Assembly: GCF_003464085.1 (NCBI RefSeq) | Contig: NZ_QSDR01000004.1 | Span: forward strand, 62,001-126,000 | DNA: 64,000 nucleotides | Direction: 5' to 3' | Source of the DNA: Clostridium sp. AM58-1XD | GTDB lineage: Bacteria; Bacillota; Clostridia; Lachnospirales; Lachnospiraceae | In this document: positions 38,824-48,498 of the stretch, piece after piece | Numbering within the stretch: the stretch's first letter is position 1 | Layout of the letters: each line of letters opens with the position of its first letter | Position numbers and translations under genes: made by a program | Notes under the pieces: generated by a model | What the model was told of the DNA's origin: nothing | What the model saw: only the letters and a program-made list of their open reading frames with translations | The model's database searches: none

Positions 38824-39050
38824 GATTCCAACTCCTCCTCGCTCAGTAAAATGATCTGTTTTTCTACCTGATCGATCTTCTCATGACAGGATTTCACCAT
38901 TTTGACCCCTGCCTCGTAATATTTAAAAGACTCCTCAAGGGAACAGTCGCCTTCCTCCATTTTCTCAAGGAGCTCCTCCAGTTCCGCAAAAGTCTGCTCG
39001 ATTGTCTTTTCTTCTTCCTGCGCCTTAATTTCTTCCTTTTTTCTCGCCAT
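38820..39050 (-). CDS. xseB: exodeoxyribonuclease VII small subunit
   Basis: 76 residues, usual size. Helical hairpin with the family pattern TFAELEELLEKMEEGDCSLEESF and YYEAGVKMVKSCHEKID. Partner of XseA, encoded directly upstream (2-base gap), in single-strand DNA degradation. Overlaps the ispA start (ATGA). Confidence 0.93.
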   Translation of the reverse strand: MARKKEEIKAQEEEKTIEQTFAELEELLEKMEEGDCSLEESFKYYEAGVKMVKSCHEKIDQVEKQIILLSEEELES

Positions 39051-39052
39051 GG

Positions 39053-40258
39053 CTATAAATCCTCTCTCACAATCTCTTCCGCCCGCCCTGTAATCCTGCC
39101 GTCCGCCAGCTGAACACGGAACGTATCGCCTTTTTTAAGCCTGTCCACCGAATCAAGTGCGCGGCCGTCCTGATCCGTAACAAATCCGTATCCTTTTGCA
39201 ATTCTTTTTACAGGAGACAGACCTTCCAGCCTTTCTGAAAGCAGGCTCAGTCTGTGTCTGCTCCGCTCGGCCTTCCGTTCCATCAGCGCTCTCATCCTGT
39301 CTTCGAGATCAGCCAGTCTCTGCTGCTTTTCGTTGAGCCTTCGCCCCGGATGGTACATCTGCATGCGCAGTTCAAGCTGATGAAGCTGAAATTTTTTTCT
39401 TTCTGCCACCCTGCCGATTCCTCTCATCAGACGGCGCTGATACATTTCCAGTTCGCCTTCAAACGCATAGTAATCGAAAACAGCCAGCTCCGCAGCGGCA
39501 GAAGGCGTCGGAGCCCTCATATCTGCTACGTAATCGGCAATCGTCACGTCCGTTTCATGGCCTACTGCGGAAATTACAGGAGTTTGGCAGTTAAAAATGG
39601 CTTTTGCCACGATCTCTTCGTTGAAAGCCCAAAGGTCCTCGATGGAACCGCCTCCCCGGCCGACGATCAGCACGTCCAGTTTCAATGCATCAAGTGCCTG
39701 AATTCCTTTCACAATGCTGTATTTTGCGCTTTCTCCCTGCACAAGGGCCGGATATAAAACCAGCTGGACATAGGGATTTCTTCGCTTTGCAATATTCATG
39801 ATATCCCGGATGGCTGCGCCTGTAGCAGCCGTCACAATTCCGACTGTCTTCGCATACTTTGGGATCGGCTGCTTGTATTCAGCCGAAAACATCCCCATCT
39901 CTTCCAGCTCATTCCTCAGCTTCTCGAATCTGCGGAACAGGTCCCCTGTCCCGTCCAGAGTGATTTCTTTTGCATAAAGCTGATATCTTCCGTCTCTTTC
40001 ATATACATCAACCGTACCGGAGACAACTACCTGCTGGCCTTCCCGCATCTGAAATGCCAGTCCCTTTCTCTGTCCCGCAAACATCACGCAGGCCAGAGTT
40101 CCTCCGCCGTCCTTCAGCGTAAAATAAATATGACCTGATGTATGATACTTGCAGTTTGATACTTCGCCTTTTACGGAAATTCTGTTCAGTGCAAAATCTT
40201 GTACGAACAAGTTGCGGATGTACGCATTCACCTGGGATACTGAATATATGCTCGCCAT
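39053..40258 (-). CDS. xseA: exodeoxyribonuclease VII large subunit
   Basis: 401 residues from ATG 40258, one base after the nusB stop. N-terminal OB fold (ISVKGEVSNCKYHTSGHIYF) followed by the catalytic domain (IVTAATGAAIRDI, VGRGGGSIEDLWAFNEE, SAVGHETDVTIADYVADMRAPTPS), then a coiled-coil arm. All conserved blocks are intact. Confidence 0.94.
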   Translation of the reverse strand: MASIYSVSQVNAYIRNLFVQDFALNRISVKGEVSNCKYHTSGHIYFTLKDGGGTLACVMFAGQRKGLAFQMREGQQVVVSGTVDVYERDGRYQLYAKEITLDGTGDLFRRFEKLRNELEEMGMFSAEYKQPIPKYAKTVGIVTAATGAAIRDIMNIAKRRNPYVQLVLYPALVQGESAKYSIVKGIQALDALKLDVLIVGRGGGSIEDLWAFNEEIVAKAIFNCQTPVISAVGHETDVTIADYVADMRAPTPSAAAELAVFDYYAFEGELEMYQRRLMRGIGRVAERKKFQLHQLELRMQMYHPGRRLNEKQQRLADLEDRMRALMERKAERSRHRLSLLSERLEGLSPVKRIAKGYGFVTDQDGRALDSVDRLKKGDTFRVQLADGRITGRAEEIVREDL

Positions 40259-40259
40259 A

Positions 40260-40703
40260 CTACACCAGCTTTGCCAGGACTCCGTTAATAAAGGAAGGAG
40301 AATCCTTGCCTCCAAATTTCTTTGCCAACTCCACCGCCTCGTTAATGGCTACCTTTTCCGGTATATCTTCATCGTATTTCATTTCATACACAGCCAGGCG
40401 CAGAATTGTAAGCTCCGCCTTTCCCATACGTTTAGTGCTCCATCCCTGGGCGGCATCATTAATCTTTCCGTCGATTTCCGGTATTCTATCCATAATGGCT
40501 TCTGCGCGCTTCGTGAGATACTCCCTGTCTTCATCCTTCAATTCCACGAGATGAAGGATTTCAATCTCTCCCTTTGGACCGATCTCATCCTCCTGGGGAG
40601 CCTCAAAATATTCCGTCAGCTGGCTCTCTGCTTCTTCCCTGCTATAAAAATCTGCACAGAACAGCATCTTAAAACAATGTTCACGCAGTTCCCTTCTTGT
40701 CAT
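40260..40703 (-). CDS. nusB: transcription antitermination factor NusB
   Basis: 147 residues from ATG 40703 (GAGGAAGAGAC upstream), preferred over 40742. All-helical NusB fold with [15 protein letters not shown] at the start and the C-terminal [19 protein letters not shown] signature. Acts with NusE in rRNA transcription. First gene of the long operon to spoIVB. Confidence 0.94.
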   Translation of the reverse strand: MTRRELREHCFKMLFCADFYSREEAESQLTEYFEAPQEDEIGPKGEIEILHLVELKDEDREYLTKRAEAIMDRIPEIDGKINDAAQGWSTKRMGKAELTILRLAVYEMKYDEDIPEKVAINEAVELAKKFGGKDSPSFINGVLAKLV

Positions 40704-40774
40704 GTCTCTTCCTCCTGGTATTGTCTCTTTATCATCTGCCACTCTGGATTTATGGCATACTACACTAGTTTCTA

Positions 40775-40803
40775 ATTATAACGTAAACCGGTAATTTCTA
40801 CAA
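40775..40803 (-). promoter_or_regulatory. promoter of the nusB-spoIVB operon
   Basis: Minus strand TTGTAG (plus 40798-40803), 17-bp spacer, perfect TATAAT (plus 40775-40780), about 70 bases before the nusB start. It lies in the 357-bp divergent gap between nusB and cstA (40704-41060), which is very AT-rich and otherwise holds the cstA leader. Confidence 0.55.
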
Positions 40804-40926
40804 TACTAAACAGCAGGAAAAAATCCAGCTCATATTTTGTTCAGTTTTTAACGAACTTGTCCGCCGTATTTTTTTAACTTTCTCGTTTTTTTGGTAATAA
40901 TTATTAAATTTTAATGATATATCTAA

Positions 40927-40941
40927 AATTTTGATAAAATT
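40927..40941. promoter_or_regulatory. CodY-box-like palindrome upstream of cstA
   Basis: AATTTTGATAAAATT matches 13 of 15 positions of the CodY consensus AATTTTCWGAAAATT. It lies about 120 bases before the cstA start. A second dyad, GTGTTA-TTTT-TAACAC, is at 40976-40991. In such AT-rich DNA chance matches are not rare. Confidence 0.35.
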
Positions 40942-41060
40942 TAGTAAAATTTTCTCTTGTATTCTCCCTCAACAAGTGTTATTTTTAACACAAACAAAGC
41001 AGCTCGTTGCGGGAGTACTTTGTAATTAAACTTCTTTAAAAAAGAAGAGGAGGGAATTTT

Positions 41061-42522
41061 ATGATTAGCTTTTTTATTTGCCTGTTTCTTTTAATCGGAG
41101 GGTATTTCGTCTATGGTAAACTGGTAGACAACACCTTTGCGCCGGATGACAGGGAAACTCCGGCTGTCAGAATCAACGACGGGATCGACTATGTTGTTAT
41201 GCCTCAGTGGAAGCTGTTTCTCGTTCAGCTTCTGAATATCGCCGGTCTGGGACCGATTTTCGGTGCTCTTCAGGGCGCTCTGTGGGGACCGATCGTATTC
41301 CTCTGGATCACCTTCGGAACGATTTTCGCAGGCGGCGTACATGATTACTTTTCCGGTATGCTGAGTGCGCGTAATGACGGCGCTTCCATATCAGAAATAG
41401 CTGGTATTTATCTGGGCCACTTCATGAAAAATGTTATGCGTGTATTCAGCGTTGTCCTGCTCGTCATGGTAGGAACCGTTTTCGCAGTAGGACCTGCAGG
41501 CCTGATCGTTACCCTGTGCAGCAATAACGGTGTAACTGGACTGCTTGTCAATCCAAAATTCTGGGTAGCAGTTATCCTGATTTACTATTTTATCGCTACA
41601 TTCGTGTCCATCGATAAGATTATTGGTAAGATTTATCCTGTCTTCGGCGTCTGCCTGATCATCATGGCTGTCGGCGTAGGTATAGGAATTTTCACGAAAT
41701 CAGAATACGTCATACCTGAAATCTGGACCAACTTCACCAACATGCATCCGGCTGCAACACCGATCTGGAGCACCATGTTCATCACCGTAGCCTGCGGCGC
41801 AATCTCCGGATTCCACGCAACACAGAGCCCGCTGATGGCACGCTGCATGAAGAGTGAACGCCAGGGTCATTTCGTATTCTACGGCGCAATGGTATGCGAA
41901 GGCATTATCGCACTGATCTGGCTGCTGCCGGCTGCTCCCTGTACGCTGTTACCGGCGGCCTGAATACAGGACTTCAGGAAGCACTTGCCAACGGACAGTC
42001 TGCTGCAATCTACGACGTATGTGCAAAGACTATGGGCGGTATCGGTATTGCACTTGCAATGCTGGGTGTTATCGCATGTCCGATTACATCCGGAGATACA
42101 GCATTCCGAAGCGCACGTCTCGTTCTTGCCGACTGGTTCGGTATCGAGCAGAAAGGCTTCCAGAAACGTCTTTACCTCTGTGTGCCGCTTCTTGGCGCAG
42201 GCGCTGTAATCAGCCAGCTTGACTACTCCATCGTATGGCGTTATTTCAGCTGGACGAACCAGACTCTGGCTATGATCGTACTCTGGGCAGCCAGCATGTA
42301 TCTGTTCTATGAAAAGAAGAATTACTGGATCACCGCCGTTCCTGCAACATTCATGAGCGCCGTTTCCATGACATATTTCTTCTTTGCCAAGGAATGCCTG
42401 AACATGGGCACAGCCGTTGCATATCCTGCAGGCTTATCATAGCAGCAATATTCCTCGGTTTCTTCCTCTACACCATCAAAAAGCGTGATGTAAAGCCAAA
42501 TTACGGAACTGCTAAGAAATAA
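41061..42522 (+). CDS. cstA: CstA family peptide/pyruvate transporter (two frameshifts)
   Basis: 487 residues after two repairs, a usual length for the short clostridial CstA. A polytopic membrane carrier for peptides or pyruvate used under carbon or amino-acid limitation. The start at 41061 follows GAGGAGGG. Conserved N-terminal block PAVRINDGIDYVVMPQWKLF and GPIFGALQGALWGP are present. Break 1 near 41918: CTGATCTGGCTGC should read TGGGCTGC (restores LIWAAAGCSLYAV). Break 2 near 42433: GCAGGCTTATC should read GGCCTTATC (restores PAGLIIAAIFLGFFLYTI). Both are single-base losses. Confidence 0.9.
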
Positions 42523-42641
42523 ATCTGCACCTGTTTTGGACGGCTGGAATAATGACCGCAGGTCATGCCAGAAGATACATCGTTCTGAATAGTTGATGAT
42601 CTACATAAGACACCATTCCCCGCAACGGAAAGTGGCACCAG

Positions 42642-42759
42642 GAAGAGGGGGGCAAAAGTAAAACCAGACTCGTCCTCGATATCAGATTTCATTCCCAGGC
42701 ACACGCCAGGTCATTAATCTGGTCCGAGACTGTTCTTTTACCTATTTGCCCCTCTCTTC
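42642..42759 (+). ncRNA. long stacked stem-loop between cstA and the membrane-protein gene (repeat copy A)
   Basis: The 271-bp gap can fold into one long interrupted hairpin. The outer stem pairs 42642-42656 with 42745-42759 (15 bp, one G-U). The second pairs GTAAAA 42658-42663 with TTTTAC 42737-42742. A third near 42665-42672/42725-42732 is partly paired, and the inner one is CAGATT 42683-42688/AATCTG 42716-42721. The centre (42678-42724) is homologous to hairpins at 47543-47604 and 48315-48373. It is not followed by a T run, so it is not an ordinary terminator. Strand is assumed. Confidence 0.45.
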
Positions 42760-42793
42760 TTCTATTATTAATGATTACAGGGAGGAATACGAT

Positions 42794-43800
42794 ATGATTT
42801 TTAAGCCAAGACAGCTGGGCGCCGGCAGCCTGCCAGATAACGAACTGGTACAGGACAAAAAAGCATGCAGGAAATTCGGCCCCTGCGGTGTGGGAAAAAA
42901 GGCCCTGTACCTGAACAGTTTTTACATCGACCGGCAGTACTATATCCCCATACCATCCGTTACCCGCGTATTCAAACGGGTTGCCATGAGTAAGGGAGGG
43001 TTTACAGGAAAAGGTATATTTGCCTCGATTCCTTATCTCGTCGTAGAATACGACAATGGAAAAGAAAAGCAGTGCAATTTTAAATATGAACAAAACGTGG
43101 ACCTCATGCTCGCCTGTCTTCAGAAAGAGCATCCGGAGTTGAAATTTGTCAGCGCTTCCGTAGAAAAGCGCCTGGCTGAAAAGGAAGCCGAACGAGCTGC
43201 ACGTCCTGTAGCTGTCATTTCCAATCAGGCCCAAAAGGAAGCGAAACGGCTGGAACTGGCACTGGATTATCTGAACAGGCAGCCGGAACTGGCTGTGAAT
43301 TTAAGTGCAGCCGCGAAGGCAAAGCGGGTTAACGAACGGACGAATCCGGCATACAAATGGACTGCCCTGGCTATTACGCTTTTGGGTCTGGCCGCTCTCG
43401 CATACGGTATATGGTCTTTCGTGCACAAATCCGGCTACAGTTTTTATTTCACCCTGTTCGGCCTGGCTGCCATCTTTCTCTTTTCCGGCGCAAACGTCCT
43501 TCCGACAGCCGCAATAACAAAAAAGCGGTAGCGAAACGGCTGGAGGATGCCCGCAGTCAAACCGCTTCTTACATTGAGAAGTACCCTGATTTTCCGGTTC
43601 CCGCACGCTATGCACATCCTGTCGTCCTGCTCCGCATGATCCGGGCCATAAGGGATGGGAAAGCAGAAACTTCTGAAGCCGCTTTAGAGGCCGTTAAAGA
43701 CGAACTGAAGGCTCTGAACTCCAGCGTACAGGTAGAACAGGAAGAATATGATGAAGTAGTCGCAGTAAAGCCTTTGTTTCTCGTTGCGGACTATCAATGA
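42794..43800 (+). CDS. hypothetical protein with two membrane segments (one frameshift)
   Basis: 335 residues after repair. The start at 42794 follows CAGGGAGG; the frame to 42746 lacks a ribosome site. The N-terminal half (about 1-150) is a soluble PH-like or DUF domain (YLNSFYIDRQYYIPIPSVTR, LVVEYDNGKEKQCNFKYEQN), followed by a charged helix and two adjacent membrane segments (about 195-240; LAITLLGLAALAYGIWSF, FTLFGLAAIFLFSGANV) and a cytosolic helical tail. The break near 43515 (GCCGCAAT for GCCCGCAAT) restores PTARNNKKAVAKRLEDARSQ. I do not recognise a function; it may be a small membrane sensor or stabiliser. Confidence 0.7.
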
Positions 43801-43856
43801 TTTTCCGCCGCCGTGTTATTACCCCCTGTTCAAAATCATTTTTTAAATCTCAGCTT

Positions 43857-43891
43857 AAGCCTTTGGCATGAAAAATGCCGGGGCTTTTTTC
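43857..43891 (+). terminator. terminator after the membrane-protein gene
   Basis: Stem AAGCC..GGCAT/ATGCC..GGGCTT with loop GAAAA, followed by a TTTTTT run, 57 bases after the stop. A clear rho-independent terminator. Confidence 0.88.
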
Positions 43892-44007
43892 GTTTAATAT
43901 TCGGGTAATCAGCAAAGACTATACTGAACGGCTATACGTACAGGAACGGTTCAGAAAAACAGGACTTCTGTCTATTCTTTACAGAAACGAAAAAGCGAGG
44001 TTTGAAA

Positions 44008-46026
44008 ATGGCAAATCACCTAATAAATGAAAAATCACCATATCTATTGCAGCATGCAAAAAATCCGGTGGATTGGTATCCCTGGTCGGATGAAGCTTTT
44101 GAAAAGGCGGCTGCCGAGGATAAACCAGTGTTTTTGAGCATTGGATATTCCACCTGCCACTGGTGCCATGTTATGGCCCATGAATCCTTTGAGGATCATG
44201 AAATCGCACATCTCTTAAATACCCGTTTTGTTCCGGTAAAGGTTGACCGCGAGGAACGGCCGGAGGTCGATCTGGTATATATGTCTGTCTGCCAGGCCAT
44301 GACCGGTCAGGGCGGCTGGCCGCTCACAATCATCATGACTCCGTCAAAAAAGCCCTTTTTTGCCGGAACCTATTTACCGGCCAGGTCACGGTATCATATG
44401 ACGGGCCTGCAGGAGCTTCTGGTCAGGACAGCCGAGCTATGGAGCAGCAACCGGAAACAGCTTCTCCAGTTCAGTGAAGATTTACTGTCTTCTCTGAAGC
44501 AAAAGCGGCCGGTTTCCAGTCAGGCAGAAGTCTCCTGGGATATGGCGGAACGTGGTTATGAAGAACTGAATTCCATATTTGACAGAAATTACTGCGGTTT
44601 CGGCAGAGCGCCCAAATTTCCAGTTCCTCATAACCTTCTGTTCCTGCTTATGTTTTACGAACGGCGCGGGAATCATCAGGCACTTGCCATGGCGGAGAAA
44701 ACACTAGTCTCCATGGCACGCGGCGGAATTCATGACCAGATCGGAGGCGGTTTTTCCCGTTATTCCACAGATGACCAATGGCTGGTACCCCATTTTGAAA
44801 AGATGCTCTATGACAACGCCCTGCTTGTACTCGCCTATCTCGAAGGTTACCGGCTTACAAACCGTTCTTATTATAAGGAAACGGTTCAAAAAATTTTATC
44901 CTATATCGCCAGGGAACTGACGGGAGAAGAAGGCGGATTTTACTGTGGGCAGGATGCCGACAGCGAAGGCGTCGAGGGGAAATATTACGTTTTTACAAAA
45001 AAAGAAATCAGCCGGGTACTCGATCATGATGACGACAGCTCCATGTTCTGCCGTCGGTTTAGTATCACAAAGCAAGGGAACTTTGAGGGAAAAAACATTC
45101 CGAATCTCATTCATACTCCTGAATACGAACAGTCAGACCGCCGTATGGACCGGCTCTGCAGCATAGTATATGAATACCGTTTAAAACGCACTCCTCTTCA
45201 TACGGATGATAAAATACTGACATCCTGGAACTCCATGATGATCATGGCCTTCGCAAAAAGCGGATTTCTTCTGGACTGCACCTTTTACGAGGATATGGCA
45301 AAGCATGCGCAGGAGTTTACGGAACGCCGTCTCACCGACAAACACGGCCGGCTCCTTGTGAGATACCGCGGCGGAGAGAGTGCATTTCTGGGCAACCTCG
45401 ACGACTATGCATATAATTGCCTGGCGCTGCTGACACTGTACGAAGTCACACTAAGTGTAAATTATCTGGAAATGGCGGTTCGCAGGGCAGAGCAGATGGT
45501 GGATTTATTCTGGGATCATGAACAGTCCGGTTTTTTCTTCTATGGAAACGATGCGCAGGAATTGATCGAACGGCCAAAGGAAATCTATGACGGAGCCGTT
45601 CCGTCCGGTAATTCCGCCGCTGCCCATGTCCTTCTGTCACTGGCGGGCCTTACCGCGCAGGAAAGCTGGCGGCAGCTGTCAGAACGGCAGTTGGATTTCC
45701 TTGCCTCCGGTGCAGTTAACGCTCCCTCAGCACACTGCTTTTCACTAATGGCATTTATGAGGGCTATGGATGAAAATCGTGAGCTGATCTGTGTTTCCTC
45801 TTCTAACGAGGTTCCAGTTGAACTGAGCGCCTATTTAAAAAAGCAGGCCGCTCACTCTGTATTTGTCCTCTTTAAATGTCCTGCGAATGAAATAAACCTC
45901 AGCCGGATCGCACCGTTTACAAGGGATTATGCAATTCCTGAAAGCGGCGTACGTTACTACTTGTGTAAAAATCATGCATGCGGCATTCCTTTTTCCAGCC
46001 TCGCTGAAAAAATGGAATTTCTTTGA
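44008..46026 (+). CDS. thioredoxin domain-containing protein, YyaL/SPATA20 (DUF255) family
   Basis: 672 residues from ATG 44008 (GCGAGG upstream). N-terminal thioredoxin-like DUF255 domain with the CHWC motif (residues 50-53) in [16 protein letters not shown], followed by the six-hairpin glycosidase-like (alpha/alpha) barrel common to the family ([44 protein letters not shown]). Full length. Members are common in bacteria; the biochemical role is not settled. It is followed after 15 bases by the Rieske-FAD oxidoreductase, so a redox role is plausible. Confidence 0.88.
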   Translation: MANHLINEKSPYLLQHAKNPVDWYPWSDEAFEKAAAEDKPVFLSIGYSTCHWCHVMAHESFEDHEIAHLLNTRFVPVKVDREERPEVDLVYMSVCQAMTGQGGWPLTIIMTPSKKPFFAGTYLPARSRYHMTGLQELLVRTAELWSSNRKQLLQFSEDLLSSLKQKRPVSSQAEVSWDMAERGYEELNSIFDRNYCGFGRAPKFPVPHNLLFLLMFYERRGNHQALAMAEKTLVSMARGGIHDQIGGGFSRYSTDDQWLVPHFEKMLYDNALLVLAYLEGYRLTNRSYYKETVQKILSYIARELTGEEGGFYCGQDADSEGVEGKYYVFTKKEISRVLDHDDDSSMFCRRFSITKQGNFEGKNIPNLIHTPEYEQSDRRMDRLCSIVYEYRLKRTPLHTDDKILTSWNSMMIMAFAKSGFLLDCTFYEDMAKHAQEFTERRLTDKHGRLLVRYRGGESAFLGNLDDYAYNCLALLTLYEVTLSVNYLEMAVRRAEQMVDLFWDHEQSGFFFYGNDAQELIERPKEIYDGAVPSGNSAAAHVLLSLAGLTAQESWRQLSERQLDFLASGAVNAPSAHCFSLMAFMRAMDENRELICVSSSNEVPVELSAYLKKQAAHSVFVLFKCPANEINLSRIAPFTRDYAIPESGVRYYLCKNHACGIPFSSLAEKMEFL

Positions 46027-46041
46027 GAATGGAGCGTAAAA

Positions 46042-47519
46042 ATGGAATCTATTCGGAACGATCATACATTTCAAGAAAAATCAATTTGGAGTAAAACCGT
46101 GGATATTCCTCCCCGAAAGCCTTTAGCCGGCAGCCTCACCGTAGAGGCAGCCGTCATCGGTGCCGGAATGGCTGGAATTTTGACTGCTTTTTTTCTGAAG
46201 CAGCAGGGGATCGACGTTGTCATATTAGAAGCGGACAGGATTGCCGGAGGGCAGACAAAAAATACCACTGCCAAAATCACAAGCCAGCACGGGATGATCT
46301 ATCAAAAACTGATTAAAAAAATCGGACCCAAAAACGCAAGACTGTATGCCTGCGCAAATGAAGCCGCTGTCCACGCATATGAGAAACTGATTGAAAAAGA
46401 GAACATTGACTGTCATTTCGAAAAACTGCCTTCTTATCTTTATACAACGGACGAAAACAGGGCAAAAGAGCTGGAACAGGAAACTCATGCAGCGTCTTCT
46501 CTGGGAATATCCGCTCATTTTACAAAAGTAAATGATCTTCCCTTTGAAACTGCTGCTGCCGTCCGTTTGATAATCAGGCACAGTTTCATCCACTGGAATT
46601 CGTAAAAGTGCTGTCGGAAAAACTGACCATCTACGAAAAAACAAAGGTTCTGAAAGTAAAAAAGCATGTGGTATATACAAATCGCGGAACTATAACCGCG
46701 GACCATATCATTTTTACCTCTCACTATCCTTTTATCAATATTCCTGGTTTTTACTTTGCCCGGCAGCATCAGGAACGCAGCTATGTTCTCGGAATCTTTG
46801 GTACAAAAAAACTGCCTGGCATGTATTACAGCATAGATCAAGGGGGATTTTCCTTCCGTTGGATCGGCCAGATGCTTCTTCTGGGAGGCGGTTCTCACCG
46901 AACCGGAAAAAGCAGAACCGGTTCGGAGTATGAAATGCTTGCAAAGGCGGCAGATAAGTATTATCCTGGCTGCGAAATCCGTACGCGATGGTCTGCCCAG
47001 GACTGCATTCCTCACGACAGTCTGCCTTTTATCGGGAAATACTCCAATTTCAGGCCTTACTGGTATATAGCCACAGGTTTTAAAAAATGGGGTATGACAT
47101 CTTCCATGCTGTCAGCAATGATAATAAAGGACCAGATCTGTGGGAAGAAAAATCCGTATGAATCCTTATTCCGCCCTCAGAGATGGTTTTTCCGGGCGTC
47201 AATAAAGGCTATGCTTGTAGATATAGGAGAAAGTATAAAGGGACTTGCAAAAGGAAGTTTCCACCTGCCCTTTAAGGCAGAACAACTTCCTGCAGGACAT
47301 GGCGGTATTGTTAGAATTGGATTCCGGCGGTATGCCTGTTATAAGGACAAATCGGGCACACTTCACAAAATCTCCGCCAGGTGTCCGCATTTGGGGTGTG
47401 AGCTGGAATGGAATCCGGCTGAAAACAGCTGGGACTGCCCATGCCACGGTTCCCGTTTTGATTATGATGGGAATTTGATTGATAATCCTGCCCAGACAAG
47501 AACCGCATTTGTAAAATAG
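46042..47519 (+). CDS. FAD-dependent oxidoreductase with C-terminal Rieske [2Fe-2S] domain (one frameshift)
   Basis: 492 residues after repair. N-terminal DadA-like FAD domain with Rossmann motif GAGMAG (residues 40-45) and the EADRIAGGQTKNTTAKITSQHG stretch split across the FAD site. The C-terminal Rieske domain (about 415-485) has both cluster motifs: CPHLGCELEW and CPCHGSRFDYDG. The break near 46572 (CGTTTGAT for CGTTTTGAT) restores AVRFDNQAQFHPLEFVKVL. Start has GGAGCG upstream. Such proteins are thought to transfer electrons between an amine or alcohol substrate and a quinone or ferredoxin; substrate unknown. Confidence 0.85.
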
Positions 47520-47542
47520 CAGGATTTCTGGAAATATAAAAC

Positions 47543-47604
47543 GCCCCCGATACCGAATTTCGTTGCATGGCAGCCGCCAAGTCACTCCATCCGGTATCGA
47601 GGGC
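47543..47604. repeat. conserved-loop hairpin element, copy B
   Basis: Arms GCCCCCGATACCG and CGGTATCGAGGGC (47543-47555/47592-47604) around a 36-base loop that shares the pattern ATTYCRTTSC...GGCA...GYYARGTCAYT with copies A (42678-42724) and C (48315-48373). It lies between the stops of the Rieske-FAD gene and asp23, which converge. Confidence 0.7.
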
Positions 47605-47654
47605 AATACTCTTTATACGCCTTTGATTTTTATTTCATTGCCGTATATATCGGC

Positions 47655-48065
47655 CTATGCTTCTGTGTTCAAATCCACGCCTGCTACCTTCAGATTCACA
47701 TCCAGAACAGTCAGTCCTGTCATATTTTCAATAGCTGTCTTTACACGCTCCTGAACCTTCTCACTTACTGCCGGAATATTATAGCCGAACTTGATATTCA
47801 GTGACAGTTCTACGGAAACATGCTCTTCCGTTACATCAACCTTTACCCCTTTGGACAGGTTCTTCATTCCCAGCCTGCTCACCAGCTCGTTCGTAATATT
47901 TCCCGCCATGGAAGCAACGCCTTCAACCTCTGTAGCTGCCAGCCCTGCAATAATTGCAACAACCTCATCTGCAATCTGTACTTCACCGATCTTTTCCTTC
48001 GTATATACCTGATGAGTATCCCGTTTCTCTGCTTCTGCCACTTCAATCTCCTCCTGTCTGCCCAA
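47655..48065 (-). CDS. Asp23/Gls24 family envelope stress protein
   Basis: 136 residues, full length. Family core IGEVQIADEVVAIIAGLAA, TEVEGVASM, and the C-terminal VQERVKTAIENMTGL then VLDVNLKVAGVD are present. Asp23 proteins assemble near the membrane and relate to envelope stress. It is monocistronic, with a hairpin-rich leader (48077-48210). Confidence 0.9.
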   Translation of the reverse strand: MGRQEEIEVAEAEKRDTHQVYTKEKIGEVQIADEVVAIIAGLAATEVEGVASMAGNITNELVSRLGMKNLSKGVKVDVTEEHVSVELSLNIKFGYNIPAVSEKVQERVKTAIENMTGLTVLDVNLKVAGVDLNTEA

Positions 48066-48076
48066 ACTTAAAATCG

Positions 48077-48210
48077 CTTCTATGTGGTCATTATCATGCC
48101 CGCTCCGCGGCTATGGCCTCCGGCCCATCCTATGCGCCCGGCTTTCTGCGGTGAACGCAGAAACCGGTATGCGCTGGTATAATGACCACTTCTATGTGGT
48201 CATTATACCA
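48077..48210. repeat. repeat-and-hairpin module upstream of asp23
   Basis: An 18-bp direct repeat (CTTCTATGTGGTCATTAT at 48077-48094 and 48189-48206). A perfect 15-bp inverted repeat, TGGTATAATGACCAC (48175-48189) and GTGGTCATTATACCA (48196-48210), has its ATAATGACCAC arm also able to pair with the first direct-repeat copy 84 bases away. The intervening block is GC-rich and resembles the element at 37739-37930. Confidence 0.75.
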
Positions 48211-48314
48211 AAAACATTCTGGTTTGGAAAGGGTTCGTATTTTATTTTGGGGTATTTTTTATTTTGCAATCGTTGGGGCGGTCTGAAGATGTTGCAAACG
48301 TTAAAACCGCATTG

Positions 48315-48373
48315 CAACTGATACCAGATTCCATTCCAGGCAGCAGCTAGGTCACTTCATCTGGTATCAGTTG
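48315..48373. repeat. conserved-loop hairpin element, copy C
   Basis: Perfect 15-bp arms CAACTGATACCAGAT (48315-48329) and ATCTGGTATCAGTTG (48359-48373) around the conserved loop (CCATTCCAGGCAGC, then AGGTCACTTC). It is in the 433-bp gap 48066-48498, together with the asp23 leader module and the nrdD terminator. Confidence 0.75.
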
Positions 48374-48423
48374 TAACGCTTTACTCCTTTTGTAACATTC
48401 TTCATCCGATATCATCCGATGTG

Positions 48424-48482
48424 AAAACAGGTGGGGAAACGACCTTATAAGCAAGCTTAAAGCCCGGTTCCCCACCTGTTTT
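48424..48482 (-). terminator. terminator of nrdD (thioredoxin-fused)
   Basis: Perfect outer stem AAAACAGGTGGGGAA/TTCCCCACCTGTTTT with a 29-base loop, 17 bases beyond the nrdD stop. The arm ends in a T run on the minus strand. Confidence 0.88.
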
Positions 48483-48498
48483 ACCGCCCTCTGGACTA

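Noticed and set aside
48077..48210. CRISPR-like direct repeats
   Set aside because: Only two copies, 18 bp, with a GC-rich and related intervening block; no cas gene.
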